This document shows, in pieces, positions 29,967 through 35,848 of a DNA stretch of 35,848 nucleotides. The notes beneath the pieces were generated by a model. The model saw only the letters and a list, made by a program, of their open reading frames with translations, did no database searches and was not told the origin of the DNA. Source of the stretch: Caballeronia glebae (GTDB lineage: Bacteria > Pseudomonadota > Gammaproteobacteria > Burkholderiales > Burkholderiaceae). The stretch covers positions 1-35,848 of the forward strand of contig NZ_FCOJ02000069.1 of the NCBI RefSeq assembly GCF_001545035.1, given 5' to 3'. Numbering within the stretch: the first letter of the stretch is position 1; each line of letters starts with the position of its first letter. The position numbers were made by a program, and so were the translations under genes.

Positions 29967-30320
29967 ATGAAGGGCAAGAAGGTACTGAATAGAGCCGCCA
30001 AGGTCGCGAAGCATCTGCGTCCGGGCAAATCAATGTTGGTCGGCGCGCTTCTGAGCGTCGTCTCAGTCGCCGCCATGGCAGCGGGTGACTTTTCGAACCT
30101 GACCGGCCTGACCGACATCATCTGCACGATCAGCAACCTGATCAGCGGCCCGTACCTGTACGGCATCGGCATTGTGCTCATTACGCTCGGCGGCGTCGCG
30201 GTGGCGAACTCGGAAAGCAATATCGCCAAGACATTCTCGGTCGTGCTGGTCGGACTTGGCATCGCATCGGTGGCGGTGCCCATCATGCAGAGCCATTTCC
30301 ATATGGCAAACGCCTGCTGA
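29967..30320 (+). CDS. trbC: Pilin subunit TrbC (VirB2)
   Basis: A 117-residue pre-pilin. A long basic leader (MKGKKVLNRAAKVAKHLRPG) is followed by a hydrophobic signal core (MLVGALLSVVSVAAMAAG), then the mature pilin with two hydrophobic helices (LISGPYLYGIGIVLITLGGV and VVLVGLGIASVAVPIM) separated by a short polar loop, the usual VirB2/TrbC layout. Pilin maturation probably occurs after the AMAA segment. ACGGGAG precedes the ATG. It sits in its expected place between trbB and trbD. Confidence 0.93.
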   Translation: MKGKKVLNRAAKVAKHLRPGKSMLVGALLSVVSVAAMAAGDFSNLTGLTDIICTISNLISGPYLYGIGIVLITLGGVAVANSESNIAKTFSVVLVGLGIASVAVPIMQSHFHMANAC

Positions 30321-30321
30321 T

Positions 30322-30630
30322 ATGCGCCAGCACAAGGTTAGTCGTGGCCTTTCGCTGCCGCGCCAGATGGGCGGGGCAGATCGGGGGCTAGCCATCTTCA
30401 ACGGGACGATGACGGCGCTGCTCTGCTACACGAGCTGGAGTCCGGCGTTCCTCGTCGTCGGCGCGCTAGTGCATGTGTTTTTGCGCTGGAAGAGCTCGAC
30501 TGACCCGTGGTGGCGAATCGTAATGCTGGTCTACAACCGTTACCCGGACGTCTACGAGGCGGGACCGAGCAGTCGTTTCAGTGCGCGCTTCAAGCGCCCG
30601 TATGGGTTTGATCAGGACCTTCCATGTTAG
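30322..30630 (+). CDS. trbD: TrbD (VirB3)
   Basis: A 102-residue VirB3-type inner-membrane protein, starting immediately after the trbC stop (TGATATG). One broad hydrophobic region, residues about 27-55 (TMTALLCYTSWSPAFLVVGA then LVHVFLRW), may form two short spans; the rest is basic. VirB3 works closely with the VirB4 ATPase, encoded next. The frame is open further upstream but only inside trbC, so the ATG at 30322 is used. Confidence 0.88.
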   Translation: MRQHKVSRGLSLPRQMGGADRGLAIFNGTMTALLCYTSWSPAFLVVGALVHVFLRWKSSTDPWWRIVMLVYNRYPDVYEAGPSSRFSARFKRPYGFDQDLPC

Positions 30631-30643
30631 TAGGCCAAGAATC

Positions 30644-33106
30644 ATGCTGAAAATGATGTTCACCAAGCGCGCGGTGCAGGAGATCACGCCGTGGGCGACG
30701 ATGGTCACGCCTGAACTGGTGCTCAATAAGGACGGGTCGCTATTGACCGTGTTCGAGTTCGAAGGCATCGACGCGGACTCTCCCAATCCGGGCGACATCA
30801 CTGCCGCGCGCGACAACCTCGATCACGCGTGCCGTAACTTCGACCACCGCGTGACTGCCTGGTGGCGCATATCGCACCGACGCGTGCGTGGCGGAATCGA
30901 AGGGACGTTCGCGTCCGAGGCCGACGCGCGCGTAGACGCCATCAACCAGGCGATCATCGGCAGTGGCAAATACTTCAAGAACTCGCATTCGCTCGCACTC
31001 GCGTTTACGCCTGAGACCGGCATCTCGCGGATCTTCGACAAAATCAGCTATCACATGACGGTCGGCGGCAAGAACCTGGCCGTTGCGATGTTCGAAGCGT
31101 TGAAAGACACGCTTCTCGCGCGCAGCGCCTTTGCGTTCGACCTGACCAAGATCCATAACGAGATCAAGCGATTCGAGTCCGTGATCGACGGCTTCGTAGG
31201 CGGCGTCACGCGCCTGAAGATGAAGCGGTTGCAATTGCAGAACGCGCTGTCGTTCCTGCATCAGCGAGCGAACCCGTCGACCCCCAAGCGCCGCGTGCGC
31301 TATCCGGTCACGATGCTCGACACGCACCTGACGGAGACGGAAGTCACGATTGGCGCGACCGAGCTGATGTTCGAATCGGCGCACGGCAAGATGTACGCCC
31401 GGATCATCGGCATCAAAGAGTGGATGGGATTCCAGGAGGCGGCGCTCGACGTACTCTCGCAGGTCGACGCGGAACTGGACGTCTGCGTGATGTTCCGTTT
31501 CCTCGACACGTCGCGAGCGAGCGCCTACATCAAGAAAATTCGCGGTTTCTACAAGGTCGCGGCCTTCAATCCCGTCGCGATCCTCAAGCAGTGGGCAACG
31601 AAGGAAGAGCAAAAGAACGACGAAGGCCGCGAAATTCTCGCCAAGGAAGCGGGCGACGCGCTTGCCAAGCTCGACGCGCAAGGCCAGCAATACGGCTTCG
31701 CCAATATCTCCGTTGTGGTCTATGGCAGCACGCCGGAAGAGTGTGAGGACGCAACGCGCCAGGTGGTCGGCGTGATCGGAAACGCGGGGTTCGGTGTCAT
31801 CCTCGAGAAGACGAATCTGTTCGCCTCGTGGAGCGCGACGCTGCCGGGCCGCTGGGACCAGCAAAAGCGCCTGCAGTTCGTTGAGACGCCCGCAGTCTCG
31901 GATATTGCCCCGTTGTGCAGCGTCGGCGAAGGATCGAAGGTCAACGAATGGCTCACGCAGCAGTCCGGCACAAAAACCGGCCCACTGACGTGCCTTCCAA
32001 CCCGCCATCGCACGCTTCAGTATTTCGACCTTCATCACCCGGGCGGCAAAGCGCACACCCTCGTCGTCGGCCCAATCGGCGCGGGCAAGTCGGTGTTCCT
32101 CAACTACTTGATGACGCAGACCGGGCGTCATGGCGCGCGGCGAATCCGGTTCGACAAAGACCGCTCTACTCGCATCCCGACGTTGCTCGGCGGCGGTCGG
32201 TTCATCGACGCAACCGGACGTTTCGACGCGGCGACGTCCGTGAATCCGCTGTCGCTGATCGGCGACCAGAGGCACTGGTCGTACGTCGCGGATTGGGTTC
32301 AGCTTGCCATTGAGGGCGAGGACTACACCTGCACGCCGCAGCAACAAACGGAGATCTACGACCGGATCAAAACGCTGGCGCTAGGCTTTCCGACTGAGAA
32401 GTGGCGGCTGTCGAGCCTAATTACGTTACTGCCGGCGGATCTGCGTGAGCGGCTACAGGTCTGGACCGAGGGGAACAAGAACGGCGAGTTCTTTGACCAC
32501 GCCGAAGACGGTTTCGCAATCTCCGATGACCTGTCTATCGAAATGGGCGACCTGTTCCAGAACTATCCGGTGGCCGCTGCCTTGTTCATGGACTACGCGT
32601 TCTACCGGATCGCGCAGATCCTCGACGGCAAGCGCTATACGGTGATCGAGATCGAAGAGGCGGGCTTCTTCTTCACCTACCCGAAGTTCTACGCGCGCCT
32701 CGAAATCTGGGCGGTGACGATCCGGAAGCTCAACGCGGCGCTGGTGATGGCGACGCAGTCGCTCGGGCAGCTTGCGCGCGTGCCGAATTTCGAGATTCTG
32801 AAAGAGAACATCCCGAACATCATCTATCTGCCGAACAGCGACGCGAACAACAACCAAGGCCTGTACAGCGACGTGTTCGGTCTTACGCAGCACCAGATCA
32901 AGATGATTTCCGACGCGGTGCCCAACCGCGACTACCTGTGGGTGACGGCCAAGCAAAGCCGGATGCTGCAGGCTCAGTTTCCAAAGGAAGCGCTCGCCTA
33001 CCTCCGTTCCGACGGTCGGGCGCAAGCGCTCCTCGACAAGCACGTCAAGTCTGGCAGCCCGCAGTGGCAGGAGGACTATGTGCGCGACGTACTCATCAAC
33101 GCTTAA
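30644..33106 (+). CDS. trbE: Conjugal transfer ATPase TrbE (VirB4)
   Basis: About 820 residues. The N-terminal half is the CagE/TrbE/VirB4 domain; the C-terminal half is the motor domain with Walker A GPIGAGKS near residue 476 and Walker B TVIEIEEAG near 667. Length is normal and the frame is intact. VirB4 energises pilin extraction and assembly at the inner membrane. ATG at 30644 (MLKMMFTKRAVQEITPW) follows the trbD stop by 13 bp; the frame is open further upstream inside trbD. Confidence 0.97.
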   Translation: MLKMMFTKRAVQEITPWATMVTPELVLNKDGSLLTVFEFEGIDADSPNPGDITAARDNLDHACRNFDHRVTAWWRISHRRVRGGIEGTFASEADARVDAINQAIIGSGKYFKNSHSLALAFTPETGISRIFDKISYHMTVGGKNLAVAMFEALKDTLLARSAFAFDLTKIHNEIKRFESVIDGFVGGVTRLKMKRLQLQNALSFLHQRANPSTPKRRVRYPVTMLDTHLTETEVTIGATELMFESAHGKMYARIIGIKEWMGFQEAALDVLSQVDAELDVCVMFRFLDTSRASAYIKKIRGFYKVAAFNPVAILKQWATKEEQKNDEGREILAKEAGDALAKLDAQGQQYGFANISVVVYGSTPEECEDATRQVVGVIGNAGFGVILEKTNLFASWSATLPGRWDQQKRLQFVETPAVSDIAPLCSVGEGSKVNEWLTQQSGTKTGPLTCLPTRHRTLQYFDLHHPGGKAHTLVVGPIGAGKSVFLNYLMTQTGRHGARRIRFDKDRSTRIPTLLGGGRFIDATGRFDAATSVNPLSLIGDQRHWSYVADWVQLAIEGEDYTCTPQQQTEIYDRIKTLALGFPTEKWRLSSLITLLPADLRERLQVWTEGNKNGEFFDHAEDGFAISDDLSIEMGDLFQNYPVAAALFMDYAFYRIAQILDGKRYTVIEIEEAGFFFTYPKFYARLEIWAVTIRKLNAALVMATQSLGQLARVPNFEILKENIPNIIYLPNSDANNNQGLYSDVFGLTQHQIKMISDAVPNRDYLWVTAKQSRMLQAQFPKEALAYLRSDGRAQALLDKHVKSGSPQWQEDYVRDVLINA

Positions 33107-33129
33107 CGCTTCACCTTGAAGGCACCGCC

Positions 33130-33897
33130 ATGATGAAAAAACTGCTCCGCTGCATCGCCGCGACCGGCGTATTGACGCTCGGGTTTGTGCAACACGCCAA
33201 TGCGAACATGCCCGTGTTCGATGCTTCAAACTTCATTCAGAACACGATGACGGCGGCGGCCGCAGTGAAGGGTGAGGTTTATCAGGACTCGAACCTGGTG
33301 TATCAGTACCAGATGATGCTCAACCAGCTCAAGCAGGCAACCAACCTCAACCCGACCGCGATGCTCGCGCAGTTCAACAGCATCACGAGCGATATTTCGA
33401 GCCTGACCAAGTACACCGACGCACTGAAGGATCTGTACGGCGGACTTCAGAACAATGCGGAGTACGCGAACAAGGTTCAGGCGTTGATCACCCAGTCGGG
33501 AAAGACACCCGAACAGTGGTTCACAGATCAAAACACCCTCCTGCAGAACAACGACAAGACCGCGAAGCAGCTTTTCCAGCAGGGGAACGATGTCATCTCG
33601 CATGTGGGCACGCTCGCGAAGCGCCGGCAGGAGATTCAGGACCAACTGAATATGTCGCCGACGATGGAGGCAACGGCTCAGCTGACGACTCACATGCTGG
33701 ACATCATCTCCAGTCAGAACAGCGACCTGATTTCGATGATGGCAGCCAAGCAACGAAGCGATGCGGTGAAGGATTCCGCCGCTGTTGCGCAGGAGCAAGT
33801 GAACAACAACGCTCAAGCTGCGCTCAAGGCGCAGCAGGACCGCGAGCGCGCCGCGTTCAACTCGACGATTGGCTCCTCCACTACGTTGGGGCAGTAA
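33130..33897 (+). CDS. trbJ: TrbJ (VirB5-like) periplasmic protein
   Basis: A 255-residue secreted protein. Signal peptide MMKKLLRCIAATGVLTLGF ending near QHANAN. The mature part is long, helical and Gln/Asn-rich (YQYQMMLNQLKQATNLN; a C-terminal coiled coil rich in Gln and Ala), characteristic of TrbJ/VirB5 minor pilus proteins that may sit at the pilus tip. The start at 33130 is set by the signal peptide; the frame runs upstream within trbE. Its stop overlaps the trbL start (TAATG). Confidence 0.92.
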   Translation: MMKKLLRCIAATGVLTLGFVQHANANMPVFDASNFIQNTMTAAAAVKGEVYQDSNLVYQYQMMLNQLKQATNLNPTAMLAQFNSITSDISSLTKYTDALKDLYGGLQNNAEYANKVQALITQSGKTPEQWFTDQNTLLQNNDKTAKQLFQQGNDVISHVGTLAKRRQEIQDQLNMSPTMEATAQLTTHMLDIISSQNSDLISMMAAKQRSDAVKDSAAVAQEQVNNNAQAALKAQQDRERAAFNSTIGSSTTLGQ

Positions 33898-34937
33898 TGG
33901 GCCACCCTATCATGCGAGTGCTACGTCCGCTTTTCATCGTTTTTGCCTTAATGCTTGGTTTTGCCGGCACGTCGACGATCGCTTTTGCTCAGACGACCAC
34001 CACCGCGAACGTTGCGACGACTGCTACAGCGTCTGGGACCACGGACACAAGCAAGGGCAACGCTGTGGCAAGCAAAGACGGCGACTTTGCGAACGGCGCG
34101 ACGAATGCAGCCAATCAGATTCACGCTTTGCTCGGCAATGTGTTCGCCACTGCCGTCTCGGCGAGCGCCAATGTCATGGACGAGGCCAACAAATTCGCGT
34201 GGGGCCTCGGCGTCATCTCGCTGGTGCTAATGGGCGTTCGCTTCGCAGGCACGCACCACCCCATTTCAGCGTGGGTCGACCTGTTCGAGGAACTCGCAAC
34301 GCTCGGGATTTTTGTGGCCTTGTATCTCGGATATAGCACCTCTGCGTCCGGGTTTTGGACGTGGTTCGAGCAGTTGGCCGGACATATTAGTGGGGCCGAC
34401 AACGGATCCGTTGGCGCAGCAATGGGGAAGCTTGCGGGCGTCATGTTCGACGCGTTGAAGAGCAAGTTCTCGATTTTCGGCTTGATGAATCTTGGTGGAT
34501 CGCTGGCGGACGTCATCGTTTTGGGCATCTCGGCAGTTGCCATGTGCGTCGCCTCAATCGTCTTCATCTTCTTCACGGCGATCGGTCAGGTTCAGGCTGC
34601 GGTGGGCATCGTGCTTGGTCCGATCGCGATAGCGTTGGGCTTCTCATCGTACACACGCAGCTACTTCAAAAAGTGGCTTGATTGGATGATCAGCGCGGGC
34701 ATGTACGTCGTCATCGTGGCAATCTTGGTCAAGCTGGTCGGCACGTCGATCGAATCGGCGATCACGAAGGCGACGCAAGTGGGTGGCAACACCACTTTGA
34801 ACGGCGCTTACGTCCTCGACCTTTCGATCTTTGTCCTCCTGTTGTCGTTCGAAATCCCGAAGCTCGCGACGATTTTCGGTGGTGGTGCTTCCGCGACAGG
34901 TACCGGTCCTCTCAAGCTCCTCAAGGGAGCACTGTGA
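33897..34937 (+). CDS. trbL: TrbL (VirB6) inner-membrane protein
   Basis: A 346-residue polytopic membrane protein. A signal-like N-terminal segment (VLRPLFIVFALMLGFAG) is followed by a Thr/Ala-rich stretch and at least five hydrophobic spans (for example WGLGVISLVLMGVRF, VASIVFIFFTAIGQ, VGIVLGPIAIALGF, YVVIVAILVKLVG and LDLSIFVLLLSF). VirB6/TrbL forms part of the channel base. The ATG overlaps the trbJ stop; a second ATG at 33912 is an alternative start. The stop overlaps the next start (ATGA). Confidence 0.93.
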   Translation: MGHPIMRVLRPLFIVFALMLGFAGTSTIAFAQTTTTANVATTATASGTTDTSKGNAVASKDGDFANGATNAANQIHALLGNVFATAVSASANVMDEANKFAWGLGVISLVLMGVRFAGTHHPISAWVDLFEELATLGIFVALYLGYSTSASGFWTWFEQLAGHISGADNGSVGAAMGKLAGVMFDALKSKFSIFGLMNLGGSLADVIVLGISAVAMCVASIVFIFFTAIGQVQAAVGIVLGPIAIALGFSSYTRSYFKKWLDWMISAGMYVVIVAILVKLVGTSIESAITKATQVGGNTTLNGAYVLDLSIFVLLLSFEIPKLATIFGGGASATGTGPLKLLKGAL

Positions 34938-35848
34938 TGAGCGCGCTGCACGAGCCGATCGCGGCGGAACAACTGTTCGCAACACATCAGAAGCGCATCG
35001 AGCTGGTGCGGCAATGCGCCAACGAAAGCACGGAGCCCGAATTTGCGCGCAAATGGCTTGCAGTCCTCCGCCGCACGGCAGTGTGGTTTTCGTCGATGCC
35101 ACTTACACCCGAGCTGCACTGCGAGCCGGGCGGGGCCTTTCGCGCAACCATTGAATCGACCTTTTACGCGATGCGGCTGACTGGCGGACAGAAGTTTGCC
35201 GCTGATCTGACCTCTGACAAGCGGCGCCGGCTTGAGCCGCAGTACAACTACGCCGTGTTCCTCGCGAGCGCATGTTCACTGCTAGATGAGCCGTTCCGCC
35301 ACTTTGAGTTCATCCGGCAGTCGGACCGCGTGACGTGGAATCCCGCCGCACACGGTGCTTTCGGTGCCTGGCTTGGCGCGGCGCCGTACGCAACGGTGCG
35401 GCGCGCGACGCCGCTTAAGAGCGAGCGGATGCGTACCGCCATGTTCGCGCAGACAGTCATCACGCCGGAACTGCTCGCTGGGCTCGATACGGCGGTGCAC
35501 TCCGATCTCTTCAATGCCATCAATCCGGAACGCAGTCCGCAAGGGTTCGAAGCGCTTGTGCACAAGGTCGTGCGTCAGGCGATGGATGTCGCCGTCGACT
35601 TCGAACGGAAAGCACAGCGGGCGGTCTTCGCTCCGGTCAAATTCGACGTGCCGTCTGCCGTTCACGTCGCGCTGGCGTTAGAGCCGCAGTTTGTTTCGAC
35701 GCAGGCCGAACCCGCGCCCGCCGGAACGCCAGACGCCGCCGCTCCCGCACCGCAGGCTTGCGCCGCAACACCGCCGTCTGCCACGGTGCCCGAAGACTCG
35801 CCGTCAGTCGAAATCCCGTCGCAGCCGACGCAGAACACCGGTTCAAGT
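34937..35848 (+). CDS. TraI_2-domain protein (MobH-relaxase-like), 3' end outside the window
   Basis: At least 304 residues, open to the window end. Residues about 45-160 follow the TraI_2/MobH relaxase pattern: LTPELHCEPGGAFRATIEST where active MobH proteins have several His and a GGLL-H-T-L segment, then QYNYAVFLASACSLLDEPF where they have an LLHD-type metal site, then DRVTWNPAAHGAF. Here most of the metal-binding His and Asp are absent (only His61 remains in the first motif), so the domain may be inactive or structural. A Pro/Ala-rich linker begins near residue 260. Translation is coupled to trbL by a 1-nt overlap. Confidence 0.72.
   Translation, partial: MSALHEPIAAEQLFATHQKRIELVRQCANESTEPEFARKWLAVLRRTAVWFSSMPLTPELHCEPGGAFRATIESTFYAMRLTGGQKFAADLTSDKRRRLEPQYNYAVFLASACSLLDEPFRHFEFIRQSDRVTWNPAAHGAFGAWLGAAPYATVRRATPLKSERMRTAMFAQTVITPELLAGLDTAVHSDLFNAINPERSPQGFEALVHKVVRQAMDVAVDFERKAQRAVFAPVKFDVPSAVHVALALEPQFVSTQAEPAPAGTPDAAAPAPQACAATPPSATVPEDSPSVEIPSQPTQNTGSS

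Noticed and set aside
30740..32347. 535-residue frame opposite trbE
   Set aside because: Shadow of the VirB4 gene.
1..35848. CRISPR arrays, tRNA genes, iteron-type origin
   Set aside because: None seen by eye: no regularly spaced repeats, no tRNA-like cloverleaf near the recombinase and no clustered direct repeats with a replication gene.

Overview
The window looks like part of a plasmid or integrative conjugative element from a high-GC betaproteobacterium, most likely Burkholderiales. The reasons are strong GC bias at third codon positions, long open shadow frames, a PRTRC (ParB-Related, ThiF-Related Cassette) operon, a Trb-type conjugation operon, and a small 'Fis-like' hypothetical of a kind common in Burkholderia. 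There are no rRNA, tRNA or CRISPR features.

Layout. (1) Positions 1-3813: a leftward cluster of small uncharacterised genes led by a tyrosine recombinase that has lost its N-terminal part. (2) Around 3804-3813 a sharp junction puts that broken recombinase head-to-head with an equally 5'-truncated rightward gene. (3) 4377-7748: an N6-type DNA methylase, an overlapping SF2 helicase and a small protein. (4) 8066-14926: a DUF7673-like gene, then the PRTRC operon in the order ParB, E, C, F, B, A, ThiF. Proteins C, B, ThiF and A have the marks of a ubiquitin-like protein, an E2-like, an E1-like and a JAMM protease. (5) 15001-16657: small membrane proteins (one apparently frameshifted) and an unknown 360-residue protein. 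(6) 16707-19116: a probable insertion holding a leftward single-domain response regulator, a small gene and an IS110-family (IS1111-type) element with 13-bp subterminal inverted repeats. (7) 19413-23542: short genes of unknown function, including a glycine-zipper lipoprotein and a 36-residue membrane peptide. (8) 23796-27187: a MoxR-type AAA+ ATPase, a DUF3150-like protein and a metallopeptidase/VWA protein. (9) 27335-28529: an AbrB/PIN toxin-antitoxin pair and a leftward hypothetical. (10) 28905 to the end: trbB, C, D, E, J, L (VirB11, 2, 3, 4, 5, 6) and the start of a TraI_2-domain protein.

The backbone genes are broken into units by compact intrinsic terminators, several lying only 15-45 nt before the next start codon. 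Beyond the genes, the most unusual signal is a family of leader structures. Three intergenic regions (before parB, before the 19413 gene and before moxR) share a promoter-like module with near-constant spacing and a 5' hairpin whose stem covaries. Six genes (8941, 15575, 19413, 19771, 20389, 23796) have, shortly before the start codon, a CCC..GGG hairpin; in most of these the loop can pair with the sequence just downstream, giving either a pseudoknot or two competing folds. This suggests coordinated control of the element's backbone, possibly at the RNA level.

Taken together the window encodes partition-like and ubiquitin-like PRTRC functions, DNA modification and unwinding, an AAA+/VWA remodelling unit, and the first half of a conjugation apparatus. 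The coupling protein, the remaining trb genes, PRTRC protein D and any replication gene are not in view.
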